Positions 47,140 through 56,621 are shown, counted from the first letter of the stretch. The stretch is 64,000 nt of DNA from Leptospira broomii serovar Hurstbridge str. 5399 (GCF_000243715.2 NZ_AHMO02000008.1:1847001-1911000), one strand, 5' to 3'. The notes: generated by a model not told the origin, from the letters alone. Translations and numbers: made by a program.

Positions 47140-48192
47140 ATGAAACGAACTTTGATGGGCTTAGTTTTGGTTCCGATCGCACTGGGACTCGGTTTTATAG
47201 CGTGTCATAAATCCAACTCTAGTAGCGGCAACGCCGGACTTCTCTTGGCTGCCATTGCGGACCAAAATCAGGTAGGAAACACGGTCGGTTCCGGAATGAA
47301 TGCAATTTCGAACGCCAATTCAGGAAATACGGACAGTTCCGGCTCGGGAGTAGCTTTTTATTATCCGATTCCGCATCGTTCCTACTTTGAAAACGCTTTG
47401 ATCTCGTTTCAAGAATTCGATCCTACAAAATTGATTTCGAGTCCGCTTGAGGCGACAACGTTCACACTAAATTGTCCTAAGGGTGGAACGGCTGTGAGAG
47501 CGCCGCAGGGAGCCGATCTAACGACTGCAGCAACCGTAAACGTGATTTGGACATATACGAGCTGTGCCTTCGGTCCAGGGTTGCAACTCAACGGAACTTT
47601 GGAAAACGACTGGAGCGGTTTAGCCATGGCAAGTCCTCCGACACAAAACGGAACCGTTTTGAATGTGGCCTCTTCTTTGACGATTTCCGATCCTAGCATA
47701 GGCGCTTCCATGACTCAATCCGCTGTGACGAATACTCTTGGAATGGGAGTCGTGAATACCAACGTAAACGTCGCGCATGTACTTACTTTTACTAGCGCCA
47801 CTGCATATACGATCAATACAAATATAACTCGTCTTGCAACCGTATTCGGAAAACAGATCTTTTCACATACGGTCACTACTCCAACACCTCTTAGTGTTAC
47901 CTTTAGTCAGGGCGGAGGAACCCGTACGATTAATTCCGGGGTACAAAGTATCAAACATAACCTAGCGAATTTTACGGCTACGTTAACTTACACTAGCGTG
48001 GTATTTTCGTATAAAAATTGCCTACCTACAAGCGGTTCGATTGCAATCGCGGTGAGTGGAACTCGCTCGGGTTCAGGAACGGTAACATTTAGCGGGGGCA
48101 CCGCAACATATAACTATACGGCAACAACTCCGAACGGTTCCGACAAAAACGAATCCGGAACGATCACTCTTCAAGGTTGTAGCATGAACTAA
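47140..48192 (+). CDS. Putative outer lipoprotein of low-complexity beta type
   Basis: The signal peptide ends GLGFIAC with the lipidated Cys at 22, followed by a Ser/Gly/Asn-rich tether (about 23-70) typical of spirochaetal surface lipoproteins. The rest is Thr/Asn/Ser-rich and strand-forming, with several Cys in the second half. There is a CGAGGAA ribosome-binding site 9 nt before the ATG. No enzyme motif. Probably anchored in the outer membrane; function unknown. Confidence 0.82.
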   Translation: MKRTLMGLVLVPIALGLGFIACHKSNSSSGNAGLLLAAIADQNQVGNTVGSGMNAISNANSGNTDSSGSGVAFYYPIPHRSYFENALISFQEFDPTKLISSPLEATTFTLNCPKGGTAVRAPQGADLTTAATVNVIWTYTSCAFGPGLQLNGTLENDWSGLAMASPPTQNGTVLNVASSLTISDPSIGASMTQSAVTNTLGMGVVNTNVNVAHVLTFTSATAYTINTNITRLATVFGKQIFSHTVTTPTPLSVTFSQGGGTRTINSGVQSIKHNLANFTATLTYTSVVFSYKNCLPTSGSIAIAVSGTRSGSGTVTFSGGTATYNYTATTPNGSDKNESGTITLQGCSMN

Positions 48193-48375
48193 AGGTTCAC
48201 TTTTCTCTTTATTGATGCGATCGAGTTCGTGAACCTACGGGCTCGATTGCTTTATGTACGCGCGTCAAATCGCCGATTTTAAACTCTAATTCCGGGCATC
48301 CCGAATTTTTCTCGATAGCGGAAATAAGGAAGTCGGTCGGCGTAATTTTTTCCCGTCTAACTTTACCAAAACGAT

Positions 48376-49617
48376 ATGAATCTAAAATCAAACATTTTAC
48401 TTTTCCCATTTTTAATTCTGATCCTTAATTTGTATTCTTTATCCGCCGAGACGATCCTTTTGAGAGATGGCACAATGCTTACGGGGAACGTGAAAGGTCA
48501 AGATGCGAAGAGTTTGACCTTGAAGACGAGACAAGGCGAGAAAGTAATAGAGAAAAGCTCGATTCTGAAAGTTTTATATAATAAAATAAGCAGAAAGGAA
48601 GCGGATAAAATCATAGAAGAGGAAAGAAAACTTTCCGCTAATCAAGAAATTCCAACCGAGCCTAACACGATCGACGAAATAGCTTTAAAGGATCGTGAAA
48701 TTGCGGATTTAAAGCAAAAGTTGGACGCAGAGCGGAAGAAAGGGGATATAAACCAAAAACAAGTCCAAGAGAAATCGAATCACACTATGGAATTCACGGT
48801 TCGAAGAGCGGACTATACGTACAATCCGCAAGAATATGATTATATAAAGAATACGACCAACTATAATGTCGGTTTATCGGATCTAAGTTCCAGGGAGAAA
48901 GTTCTTCCTGTTTTCGGTTTTATGTATTGGAACAATAATTATAAAATCGGTTTCGATCTGTCCTATTATCAAATAGTTCTTACGGATTCCACGTACAACG
49001 CATATACGTATCTATATCCGATTTCCCCCCTCATTATTCCTACCCACTTAAATTTTCCTGTTTTGACGAGAACGGACTATCAAGCGGATGTCTTTAAATT
49101 CTGGAACCCGACTTCATGGTGGACGGTAGGAGCGGGAGGTGGACTTCGAGCTATCGATACGAAACAGTCTACGCAGGTCGGGCTTGCATACACAAACGTT
49201 GAAAACCGGACGTACGGTCCTCAAGCCGAAATTCTAACCCGTTTCGATATCTGGGATAGGCTTCGAATCGACGTTAAAGGAAAATATTTTCATTCGGAAG
49301 GCAAGCAGATCTTTGAAGCGGAGGCGATTACCCTATTTCCTCCTTCTTACGTAAAAGCTTACGGCCCGGACGGAGTAAGAGCGCGGTTCGTAGGTTACGA
49401 GTACGATATCGGGCTTTCAATCCGAATATCGGGTAACGTTTATCTGTCCTTCGGTTATAATCGAACGTTTTCCACCTTTACTAGAGTTCACGGCTATTCG
49501 ATCGCGATTCCATATAGCGTGATGTTTCAGAACAATTTGAACAATATCGAATTCGGATCCAGTCACAACGATGAAATTCGGGGATATTATACCGGAATCA
49601 CGATCCGTACTAATTGA
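48376..49617 (+). CDS. Exported protein with SH3-like front and probable beta-barrel
   Basis: A signal peptide (about 1-25, ending SLSA) leads to a short strand-rich part (ILLRDGTMLTGNVKGQ) seen at the front of many leptospiral exported proteins. A coiled segment follows (about 70-130), then about 270 residues of alternating strands rich in Tyr/Phe/Asn (for example RADYTYNPQEYDY and IGFDLSYYQIV), as in outer-membrane barrels. It is 183 bp downstream of the lipoprotein gene. Barrel topology is inferred, not proven. Confidence 0.78.
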   Translation: MNLKSNILLFPFLILILNLYSLSAETILLRDGTMLTGNVKGQDAKSLTLKTRQGEKVIEKSSILKVLYNKISRKEADKIIEEERKLSANQEIPTEPNTIDEIALKDREIADLKQKLDAERKKGDINQKQVQEKSNHTMEFTVRRADYTYNPQEYDYIKNTTNYNVGLSDLSSREKVLPVFGFMYWNNNYKIGFDLSYYQIVLTDSTYNAYTYLYPISPLIIPTHLNFPVLTRTDYQADVFKFWNPTSWWTVGAGGGLRAIDTKQSTQVGLAYTNVENRTYGPQAEILTRFDIWDRLRIDVKGKYFHSEGKQIFEAEAITLFPPSYVKAYGPDGVRARFVGYEYDIGLSIRISGNVYLSFGYNRTFSTFTRVHGYSIAIPYSVMFQNNLNNIEFGSSHNDEIRGYYTGITIRTN

Positions 49618-49787
49618 TTTAAGACGATTGTTCGGAGTAAATTATATTATTCTAAAATAACATTATTAAGAATCGTTAAGACGGTTATAGGAATAACAGA
49701 AAAAGAATCGGGTAAGAGGAAAGTATTCAGACGCTCGGACGCAATATGGATTAGCACGCAGTAGACTATCAAAAGCTGATCGGCTTC

Positions 49788-50207
49788 TTATTTAGGGTAT
49801 TTTTCTCTCATTTGGTGGAAGGACTTATTTATTAGCTCTTCCAAAACAGGAATGCTCACGTCTTGGATCGACTTTAGGTACAAGCAACCTTTTCCCGTTT
49901 TGAATTTTCCAAGTTTGCTTAATAGGTCGTTATACTCCTCGAGCCCAGGCATGATATAGATCGTGATATTACTTTTTCTGGGAGAAAACCCGACAAGAAA
50001 CATATCACCTTCCCGACCGCTTTCATATACATAATGGTATTTGCCGAAACCGATCATCGAGCTTCCCCATAAGACCGGCTTTTCCTTAGTGACCCGTTTC
50101 ATAATTTCAGAAATCTTCTCGCAACTCGTACGGACATTTTCATCCCTTATATTCTTAAGAAAATCCGAAACACTTTCATTCCCTGGCTTTGTTTTCGATT
50201 CGGCCAT
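49788..50207 (-). CDS. DUF1801 (YdhG-like) protein
   Basis: 139 residues with the DUF1801 pattern: a helical front (SVSDFLKNI), then PVLWGSSMIGFGKYHYVYESG, FLVGFSPRKSNITIYIMPG, and KGCLYLKSI. Small cytoplasmic proteins of unknown activity. A GAGG ribosome-binding site precedes the ATG. It stands alone next to the non-coding repeat region. Confidence 0.9.
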   Translation of the reverse strand: MAESKTKPGNESVSDFLKNIRDENVRTSCEKISEIMKRVTKEKPVLWGSSMIGFGKYHYVYESGREGDMFLVGFSPRKSNITIYIMPGLEEYNDLLSKLGKFKTGKGCLYLKSIQDVSIPVLEELINKSFHQMREKYPK

Positions 50208-50703
50208 GACAAAACCTCATGCGAGTATAATTTTCTGAAGCACCTGAAGATCGACCAACCTAAAAATGAATCAAGAAATAATTAGCTTCGGTTTGCCGAT
50301 CTTTTGTTCGTAAGTATTAAGAATCTTGGGCGCCTCCCCACTTCGCGGGGACCGCGCTGCTTCGGGTTCGCGTAGTCACGCTCATCCAACACATCTTGAT
50401 CGACTAGTACAACCTGCCTTTCGATCGGGTGTTGGACTAAAGCCCTGCACATCGCTGGCGCTTTTGCTCGATTAGCAATTCCGCTTTCTTTTAAGTTCGA
50501 TCAGCGTCCTTCAAAAATCACGATTGTACGAATCGGACTTCGTCACTTCATCTGCCGCAAACTCGCGCCGAATATCAACGAAAGCGCCGAACTTCGGAAT
50601 TGTTCTTTCGTTATACGCAATGCCTGAATCTTTCGTTTATGAATGATAGATAAATTCATAGAAAGATTGATCGAATTTTTAATTGGCTTCGGTATAACTC
50701 AGT

Positions 50704-51008
50704 GTGAACGACGGGGCTCGCCGTTACGCAGTTTGCCGTCGTGGCAAATAAGCTCCACGGCGTCTCGAACTTGCCTCAGCACATCCTCCTGTGCTGGAGT
50801 CGCAAGCATTTACGTTCCCTATCTTTGTTCTGATTTTTTTCTTATGGTGTGAATTCAAGATTTGGCTTCACTATGTTCAGCCACCCTCCGGGTATTTTGC
50901 TCCTTATGGGTCGCAAAATAGGTCGCTGCAAATGCTTTCGCTCAAAAGCTTCGAGCCCCTTGCAGTTTTTGTTATGTTGATTTTTTTTGTGATAAAGTAA
51001 ATCTTGGG
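50704..51008 (-). repeat. tRNA-His-tail repeat, unit A (305 bp)
   Basis: Begins GTGAACGACGGGGCTCG, identical to the 3'-terminal stem and T-arm part of the tRNA-His gene, then CCGTTACGCAGTTTGCC. It is about 100 bp longer than units B and C and diverges in the middle, but its last 60 bases match theirs. Unlike B and C it is not preceded by CTTGGG. Confidence 0.85.
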
Positions 51009-51214
51009 GTGAACGACGGGGCTCGCCGTTACGCAGTTTGCCGTCGTGGCAAACTAGGCTCCACGGCGTCTCGAACTTGCCTCAGCACATCCTGCGCTGG
51101 AGTCGCAAGCATTTACGCTCCCTAAGGGGCGCTATGCTTGCTTTCAAGTTCTCGCTTCGAGCCCCCTTGCAGCTTTTGTTATGTTGATTTTTTTGTGATA
51201 AAGTAAATCTTGGG
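51009..51214 (-). repeat. tRNA-His-tail repeat, unit B (206 bp)
   Basis: Nearly identical to unit C over its whole length. It starts with the tRNA-His tail including the complement of CCA (TGGG before GTGAACG). It contains the hairpin TTTGCC-GTCGT-GGCAAA and is bounded by GGGGCTCG near the front and CGAGCCCC near the end, which could pair. Confidence 0.9.
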
Positions 51215-51419
51215 GTGAACGACGGGGCTCGCCGTTACGCAGTTTGCCGTCGTGGCAAACTAGGCTCCACGGCGTCTCGAACTTGCCTCAGCACATCCTG
51301 CGCTGGAGTCGCAAGCATTTACGCTCCCTAAGGGTCGCTATGCTTGCTTTCAAGTTCTCGCTTCGAGCCCCTTGAAGTCTTCGTAATGTTGATTTTTTTG
51401 TATTGAAATAAATCTTGGG
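51215..51419 (-). repeat. tRNA-His-tail repeat, unit C (205 bp)
   Basis: The third unit, abutting the intact tRNA-His gene. It shares the same order of blocks as unit B with few differences (for example AAGGGTCGCT for AAGGGGCGCT). Its last bases are the 3' end, with CCA, of the functional tRNA-His gene. Confidence 0.9.
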
Positions 51420-51492
51420 GTGAACGACGGGGCTCGAACCCGCGACAGCCAGAACCACAATCTGGAGCTCTACCAACTGAGCTACGCTCACC
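51416..51492 (-). tRNA. tRNA-His (GTG), CCA encoded
   Basis: The minus strand reads GTGAGCG at the 5' acceptor arm and CGTTCAC at the 3' arm, with an extra G at -1 (51492) opposite C73, as required for tRNA-His. The anticodon loop within CCAGATTGTGGTTCTGG gives GTG, and the T arm carries GGTTCGAGCCC. The 3' CCA is encoded (51416-51418). It is last in the three-tRNA cluster. Confidence 0.96.
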
Positions 51493-51497
51493 ATATG

Positions 51498-51571
51498 TGA
51501 CCCGAGAGGGATTCGAACCCCCGACCGACTGCTTAGAAGGCAGTTGCTCTATCCAGCTGAGCTATCGAGTC
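51498..51571 (-). tRNA. tRNA-Arg (TCT)
   Basis: Minus-strand acceptor arms GACTCGA and TCGGGTC pair with one G-T. The anticodon stem-loop CTGCCTTCTAAGCAG gives TCT, and the T arm carries GGTTCGAATCCC. CCA is not encoded. 5 bp separate it from tRNA-His. Confidence 0.96.
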
Positions 51572-51587
51572 AAAATCCCAAAAGGCT

Positions 51588-51659
51588 TCGGGATGACTGG
51601 ATTTGAACCAGCGACCCTCTGTTCCCAAAACAGATGCGCTACCACTGCGCTACATCCCG
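51588..51659 (-). tRNA. tRNA-Pro (TGG)
   Basis: Minus-strand acceptor arms CGGGATG and CATCCCG pair fully. The anticodon stem-loop TCTGTTTTGGGAACAGA gives TGG, and the T arm is CTGGTTCAAATCCAG. CCA is not encoded. It is the first gene of the cluster. Confidence 0.96.
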
Positions 51660-51669
51660 GATCGTGGTC

Positions 51670-51698
51670 CATGATTTAGTGGGGAGGCGAGGTGTCAA
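51670..51698 (-). promoter_or_regulatory. Putative promoter of the tRNA cluster
   Basis: A consensus TTGACA (minus strand, 51693-51698) overlaps the stop codon of the TPR gene. ATCATG lies 17 nt downstream as a poor -10. Transcription would start about 4-5 nt before tRNA-Pro. Confidence 0.45.
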
Positions 51699-52411
51699 GC
51701 TCCTTGTTCAGGGCTTTTAGATACTTTTTTAAGGTGTTCGAGAATTATATCTTCCGAGGGAGCTTTTTGCAGGGCCTTTTCAAAGGCCTTTTTGGCCTCC
51801 TCGGTTTTTCCAGTTTTGTCCAGAAGTACACCGAAAGAGTCCAAGTAAGCTGGATTATCCGGTTCTAACTGGATTAATCGTTTTATACTTTCCGTCGCAG
51901 TCCGAAGTTCATCAGGGGTTGGCTCTCTTCCCGAAATTAGCAGATATGCGAGCGAATTTAGACTGTTCTTGTGATCCGGGCGCAATCGCAGAATTCTTAA
52001 ATGTGTTTCGATTGCGGATTTTATATCGCCGGATTTTTCCTGAGCAGATGCTTTTAACGAAAGCAAAAGAATATCATCGACTGCGAGCTTTAATCTTTCT
52101 TCGGTCTTACCGAGAGCTTCCTTATACTTTCCGATGGAAATTAAGGAAAATATGATCATCCGGAATGCATTGTCTCTTTCACTGAATCGAGGGAATTCCT
52201 CCAGAAGATTTTCCAAAACGGAAACGCACTTCTTGTGATTGCCGGTTCTAGAGCAACATACGGCGAAATTATATAATAGTTCAGGATCTTTTCCATGCTC
52301 CGAAAGTTCCCGATCAATGAGAGTCAACGCGAACGTATAATTTTCCTTTAGGATCTCCGTGAAGATCTTTCTTTTATTCGGAATTTTTCGAGGAGCATTC
52401 TTCTTTTCCAT
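51695..52411 (-). CDS. TPR-repeat protein
   Basis: 238 residues with at least four TPR-like helix pairs, for example [19 protein letters not shown] and [27 protein letters not shown] near the end. A basic front (RKIPNKRK), no signal peptide or TM. It starts 7 bp after surE on the same strand and is co-transcribed with it. TPR proteins bind other proteins; the partner is unknown. Confidence 0.9.
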   Translation of the reverse strand: MEKKNAPRKIPNKRKIFTEILKENYTFALTLIDRELSEHGKDPELLYNFAVCCSRTGNHKKCVSVLENLLEEFPRFSERDNAFRMIIFSLISIGKYKEALGKTEERLKLAVDDILLLSLKASAQEKSGDIKSAIETHLRILRLRPDHKNSLNSLAYLLISGREPTPDELRTATESIKRLIQLEPDNPAYLDSFGVLLDKTGKTEEAKKAFEKALQKAPSEDIILEHLKKVSKSPEQGA

Positions 52412-52418
52412 ATGACGA

Positions 52419-53171
52419 TTATTGAAAAGGGAGTCGAATTTTATTTTTAAAATCTCTTAGTTGTTCTAAATCTGTTTGATCCAAGCTTAAAGGGGTAAGC
52501 GAAACCTTATTTCGATAGAATGTATCGAAATCGGTTCCCGTTTCCCGAACATAACCTAATTCTGATCCTCCTAAATAGAATTCGGAGATCCCGTTAACAA
52601 TTAGATTATTATGATACGTGTCCACATACGTTCTTTTTCCCAATCGAACGACTTCGATTGAAGCCAAAGAATGTTCGAATTCGGCAGGAATGTTAATATT
52701 ATAGACGATTTCCGGGACTAAAGCTTCCTTCCAAGCTTTAAGTAAATCGCGCACCAGTTCGGCTTCTCGAATATAATCATGGGATTTGTTCAGGTTGCCG
52801 GAACTTACCGCTAAACTCAGAATCTTATGAATCGCTCCGTGCCTTGCGGCTCCGACTGTTCCTGAATAATGGATATCGTGGCCCATATTAACGCCGCGAT
52901 TGATCCCCGAAATCACGATATCGATGGGGGGAAAAATTTTTCCGTGGATCCCGATATTGACGCAGTCGACGGGGTAGCCGTCCACTATGTAATGATTGTC
53001 GTTGATCTTCTCCACACGAAGAGAGTCGTAGATACTCAAGGCCATCGATTTGGCCGATTTCTCTTTTAAAGGCGCGATCAAGTAAGTCGTATGATCTTCG
53101 CCCAAAATCTTTTCTAGCGCTAAGATGCCATTGGAAGAAATTCCATCATCGTTTGTTATTAGAATATTCAT
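52419..53171 (-). CDS. surE: 5'-nucleotidase SurE
   Basis: The amino end [16 protein letters not shown] carries the metal-binding DD pair. [38 protein letters not shown] and the LTPL motif complete the SurE signature. Length (250) is normal. It dephosphorylates nucleoside monophosphates and is linked to stress survival. It is encoded between a membrane protein gene and the TPR gene on the minus strand. Confidence 0.97.
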   Translation of the reverse strand: MNILITNDDGISSNGILALEKILGEDHTTYLIAPLKEKSAKSMALSIYDSLRVEKINDNHYIVDGYPVDCVNIGIHGKIFPPIDIVISGINRGVNMGHDIHYSGTVGAARHGAIHKILSLAVSSGNLNKSHDYIREAELVRDLLKAWKEALVPEIVYNINIPAEFEHSLASIEVVRLGKRTYVDTYHNNLIVNGISEFYLGGSELGYVRETGTDFDTFYRNKVSLTPLSLDQTDLEQLRDFKNKIRLPFQ

Positions 53172-53198
53172 GCAGGTGATAGAGTTTTCGTTTTTCTC

Positions 53199-53801
53199 CT
53201 ATTGAAAGGCCGGTCCAAAGGAAGAGCCTATCGCGAAATACATCGTTAACGGAAAGAAAAAGGAAACGAGAAACGTGCTTACATTGAATGAAAGTGCATC
53301 CCGAAATTTAAGTTCGTAAAGATACATCGTTCCTCGAATTAAAACAATTATAAAAAAACCGTAATGAATCAGATATAAAATTATGATGCCGATTCCGCCG
53401 GAAAGTCCGAGTTGAGCGAAGAGGACGGCCCAGGCTCCCAGGGAAAGAAATATCGAGATGGATAATTGTGCGAATATAAACATCACTTTCGAGTTACTCC
53501 TTCTATCCTTTCTCTGAGCCAGCCCGTCGAGAATGAAAGCGAGCGGGTAAGGAAGTAAGGCGAAAAAAGTCAAATGACCCAAAAAACCTGAAATTAAAAG
53601 CCCGAAACTTCGGTGAGTATAAGGTGGACAAACTAAGATAAATCCGGTTGCCGCACTTAACGACGAAAGACTCAATATGAGAGTCGTAACGATTTTTAAA
53701 AATCGGGAATCCCAGCCTGATAAGGTACTTTCCAATCGAAACGGCTCGAACAAGGTCGCGTCAAGTAGATCTATAAATTTTGTGTAATATACTTTAAGCA
53801 T
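53199..53801 (-). CDS. Integral membrane protein, Yip1-like
   Basis: 200 residues with five TM helices after a short amphipathic front (LFEPFRLE). The layout recalls bacterial Yip1-domain proteins. It starts 6 bp after the sppA stop and ends 27 bp before surE, so it is within the sppA-surE operon. Function unknown. Confidence 0.75.
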   Translation of the reverse strand: MLKVYYTKFIDLLDATLFEPFRLESTLSGWDSRFLKIVTTLILSLSSLSAATGFILVCPPYTHRSFGLLISGFLGHLTFFALLPYPLAFILDGLAQRKDRRSNSKVMFIFAQLSISIFLSLGAWAVLFAQLGLSGGIGIIILYLIHYGFFIIVLIRGTMYLYELKFRDALSFNVSTFLVSFFFPLTMYFAIGSSFGPAFQ

Positions 53802-53807
53802 AGATTT

Positions 53808-54770
53808 TCACCATGCCATGGCTTGAGGGTATAAAACCAAGATCGGAGATCGTTTTAATTCTTCTAAGAGCGCTTTTTCTCCGGAGAAAACTCCGGTCTT
53901 TGCCTGAAATAATTGGAAGAATCGATCAAGAGGGTTGGGCTCCTCTTCGTAAAGCGGGATGGTGCCGTCGTAATTGCATAATTTAGAAAGTTCCGCTACT
54001 GCTTCTCGACGACCGCCGATATCATCGATAAGCTTATTTCGAAATGCGTCTTGCCCGGAATAGATCCTTCCTTCCGCTAACGACTGAACGAATTTAACGG
54101 TCTGATTTCTCCCTTTGGAAACGTCTTCAATAAATTCCTCGTACGTATCGGAGAGCATTTTCTGAATCATCGCGTCCTCTTCCGCAGTATTGTCCCGGAA
54201 TAAAGATAATGAATCCTTATATTTTCCTTCCTTAAAGGTTCTCACTTTAACTCCGTATCGATCCAACAATCCTTTAATGTTGGGGGCAATCGCAATGACT
54301 CCGATCGATCCCGTTAAAGTCCCGCCTAGGGCAAAGATCTTATCCGCTGCAGCAGCTATGTAATAACCGCCGGAAGCCGCGATGTCTTTCATCGAAACGA
54401 CGACCTTCTTATTTTTCTCTTTTCGGAGATGCATCAATTCCCGATAAATTTCCTGTGAAGCTCCTACGCTTCCTCCTGGAGAATTTATTTCTACCAAGAT
54501 GCCGACGATATTAGGATCTTCTTCGATCGAGCGGAGTTGTTGGAGTATAGTTTGAGCTCCGGCGCTATCATAGCCGGAATGCCCCGAATGAATTTCGCCC
54601 TCTATCTTAATTAAAGCGGCTCCGATTCGTTCGGTTCCGAATCCTCCGCCGCCATCGATGCGAGTAAGTTTCGACGGGCTGATGCTCGATACAAGATTAA
54701 TTAAGCCTACGAATAAAGCCAGGACGGTTATGACGAATGTTACAGCTAAAGCGAGACGATTTCGATCCAC
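53808..54770 (-). CDS. sppA: Signal peptide peptidase SppA
   Basis: One amino-terminal TM (about 7-29) precedes a ClpP-fold serine peptidase of the short 36-kDa SppA form. Strand [11 protein letters not shown], nucleophile S133 in [19 protein letters not shown], and the general base K185 in EGKYKDSLS are present; the Ser-Lys spacing of 52 matches the Bacillus enzyme. It degrades remnant signal peptides in the membrane. The start codon is GTG (54770). It heads the sppA-yip-surE-TPR run. Confidence 0.95.
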   Translation of the reverse strand: MDRNRLALAVTFVITVLALFVGLINLVSSISPSKLTRIDGGGGFGTERIGAALIKIEGEIHSGHSGYDSAGAQTILQQLRSIEEDPNIVGILVEINSPGGSVGASQEIYRELMHLRKEKNKKVVVSMKDIAASGGYYIAAAADKIFALGGTLTGSIGVIAIAPNIKGLLDRYGVKVRTFKEGKYKDSLSLFRDNTAEEDAMIQKMLSDTYEEFIEDVSKGRNQTVKFVQSLAEGRIYSGQDAFRNKLIDDIGGRREAVAELSKLCNYDGTIPLYEEEPNPLDRFFQLFQAKTGVFSGEKALLEELKRSPILVLYPQAMAW

Positions 54771-54852
54771 GAATAGATGGAAACTTAGTACCTGCGGATT
54801 GTCAATGAATTAGCTATCGCATTCTTGGATCGGTAGTCGGGTAGATATTGGT

Positions 54853-54880
54853 TTGACCATTTCGATTCAAGCCCTAAATT
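54853..54880 (+). promoter_or_regulatory. Promoter of the nitroreductase-like gene, apparently leaderless
   Basis: TTGACC (54853-54858), a 16-nt spacer and TAAATT (54875-54880). The expected start point, 6-7 nt past the -10, falls on the A of ATG 54887. No properly spaced ribosome-binding site exists. Confidence 0.65.
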
Positions 54881-54886
54881 TCGGGA

Positions 54887-56071
54887 ATGACTCGGCTTTC
54901 GCGTAAGATGTTTCTTCGTCAATCAATTGGTTTGGGAATAGTTTTAACTGTTCCCGAGTTCTTAGGATATTGCTCTTCTCTTTCGGATCGAAATTTCGGA
55001 CCGGAAGGAAATAATCCGTTCAAGAATTCCGAAGCGATGGGTTTTAGTAAGCCCATTTTAAACGCCCTTAATATTGGAATCACTGCCCCGAACCCGCATA
55101 ATGTTCAGCCGTGGAAATTCGAAATCTTAGACGATCAATCGGCGAATTTATATGTCGATGAACGTAGGTTATTAAAAGATACCGATCCGCCATCAAGACA
55201 AATTCACATCGGACAAGGTACCTTCTTAGAAACGTTAGCTATCGGAGCTAGTCGATTTGGATATAAAGCCGAATTCATTATTTTTCCGAACGGCAAATAT
55301 ACTGCCGGGGATATAGGAAAGAAACCGATCGCAAAAATACGCCTGGAAAAAACTGCGAACCTTCCCGTCGACCCTCTCGCCGATTACATTCCGAAGCGAG
55401 CGACAAATCGGAGCGTTTATTTCGGAGATTCTCTGAATGAAAATGATTTTTCAAATCTTATCGTCGATGCTAAATTACGATTCTCTCAAGCTCATTTCGT
55501 GAAAGAAAAGGAGTCTGCGGAACTTAGAAAGTCGACGATTTCGGCCATGGAAATCGAAACGAATACTTACAATACGTATGAAGAATCCAGAATTTGGTTC
55601 CGCTACAACGACGATGAGATCAATTCGAAGAGGGACGGTTTATCTTTACGAGGCTCCGGGGTCTCAGGATTTAAATATTTCGCCGTAAGAAATTTTTTTC
55701 TGAAACCCGGTAAGGATAGCTGGCATTCCGAGAGTAATCGGAAAGCCGGTCTCGACATATTTTCCGAACAAGTAAATAGTTCGAAAGGCTTTATCTATTT
55801 AAAGACGTCTCAGAACAGGATTTTGGATTGGATTCTCGTTGGAAGAGATTACGTGCGACTGCAATTAGCAGCCACTAAATACGGATTCGTGGTTCATCCT
55901 TTGAGTCAGATTCTTCAAGAATATTCGGAAATGAATACTCTTCGAGAACGGTTTGAAAACGAAATGCAATCAAAGAAAGGGGAGAAAATCCAAATGCTAG
56001 TTCGAATCGGAAAAAGCGATTACGAGTTTTTCAGTCCCAGAAGAAATTTGAAAAATATGATCGCCGGATAA
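54887..56071 (+). CDS. Nitroreductase-family protein, putative lipoprotein
   Basis: The amino end has SRKMFLRQSIG, a twin-arginine-like pattern with RK instead of RR, then a hydrophobic stretch and LGYC with a possible lipidated Cys at 29. The body resembles Acg/Tat-type nitroreductases: APNPHNVQPWKF near the front and KYGFVVHPLSQ near the end, which fit FMN-binding segments. About 390 residues, longer than simple nitroreductases (about 200). Substrate unknown. It is divergent from sppA. Confidence 0.8.
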   Translation: MTRLSRKMFLRQSIGLGIVLTVPEFLGYCSSLSDRNFGPEGNNPFKNSEAMGFSKPILNALNIGITAPNPHNVQPWKFEILDDQSANLYVDERRLLKDTDPPSRQIHIGQGTFLETLAIGASRFGYKAEFIIFPNGKYTAGDIGKKPIAKIRLEKTANLPVDPLADYIPKRATNRSVYFGDSLNENDFSNLIVDAKLRFSQAHFVKEKESAELRKSTISAMEIETNTYNTYEESRIWFRYNDDEINSKRDGLSLRGSGVSGFKYFAVRNFFLKPGKDSWHSESNRKAGLDIFSEQVNSSKGFIYLKTSQNRILDWILVGRDYVRLQLAATKYGFVVHPLSQILQEYSEMNTLRERFENEMQSKKGEKIQMLVRIGKSDYEFFSPRRNLKNMIAG

Positions 56072-56162
56072 TTTATAAAAAGCGTATAGACTTTATAAGA
56101 ACGCTTTCGAGTTCCTGATGAGTCGATCGATCATTTGCCGGAATTAAATTGACGAGGAGAGA

Positions 56163-56621
56163 ATGAGGAAAATTGTATTTTGGATAGGTGTGCTTTTTTC
56201 GATTTTGATCCCGTTTACCCTACCATTAGCCGAAGCCGGGGCCTGCGTTAACGGGGACGAGTCGATGTATTTATTTTACACCGAGATAGCTTGTGTGATT
56301 GCCGTCTTTTGCCTCTTAACCGTTTCTTTCGGATCGCCGACGAGTGGAATTCTAAGTCTTTGGTTGGCCTCCATTCCTGCCCTTTTGGGCGTATATTTTT
56401 ATATCGCCTACGTTCCCGTTTATTTATATTTTTCCACATTCGGGAATTACGGCCTATGCGATATATTGTTGCAGGACTTATATATAGGAAAATCGAATTT
56501 GATTGCGGCTAAAGAAGCGTTTAACGGAGTATTTTCACGGTCTTTTGCTTTATTGATAGCGATTCCTTTATCGTCTTTGGCGGTCGCTCCCTATAAAATT
56601 TATAAGGCTAGTCGACTTTGA
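56163..56621 (+). CDS. Small integral membrane protein, unknown
   Basis: 152 residues with four TM segments (about 4-24, 37-57, 60-88, 123-145) and three Cys in the loops. A CGAGGAGAG ribosome-binding site precedes the ATG. It is 91 bp downstream of the nitroreductase-like gene, with no clear relation to it. No family recognised. Confidence 0.75.
   Translation: MRKIVFWIGVLFSILIPFTLPLAEAGACVNGDESMYLFYTEIACVIAVFCLLTVSFGSPTSGILSLWLASIPALLGVYFYIAYVPVYLYFSTFGNYGLCDILLQDLYIGKSNLIAAKEAFNGVFSRSFALLIAIPLSSLAVAPYKIYKASRL

Larger units (their letters stand above)
50208..51415. other. 1.2-kb gene-free region
   Basis: It comprises two parts. 50328-50640 is GC-rich and has TCCCC / GGGGA and TCCAACAC / GTGTTGGA stems. 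50704-51415 is an array of three units that each start with the tail of the tRNA-His gene. Short frames through it (for example 50643-51000) have no protein-like composition. Confidence 0.7.

Noticed and set aside
50643..51000. Two overlapping 69-codon frames
   Set aside because: They run through the tRNA-tail repeat unit A, and the composition follows the repeat, not a protein.
50704..51419. CRISPR array
   Set aside because: Units are about 205-305 bp with near-identical whole sequences, not short repeats with unique spacers, and no cas genes exist nearby.
51288..51494. 68-codon minus-strand frame
   Set aside because: It overlaps the whole tRNA-His gene and repeat unit C.
54887..56071. Confident twin-arginine signal
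   Set aside because: The motif reads SRKMFLR with Arg-Lys, not Arg-Arg; export by Tat is possible but not supported enough for a firm call.
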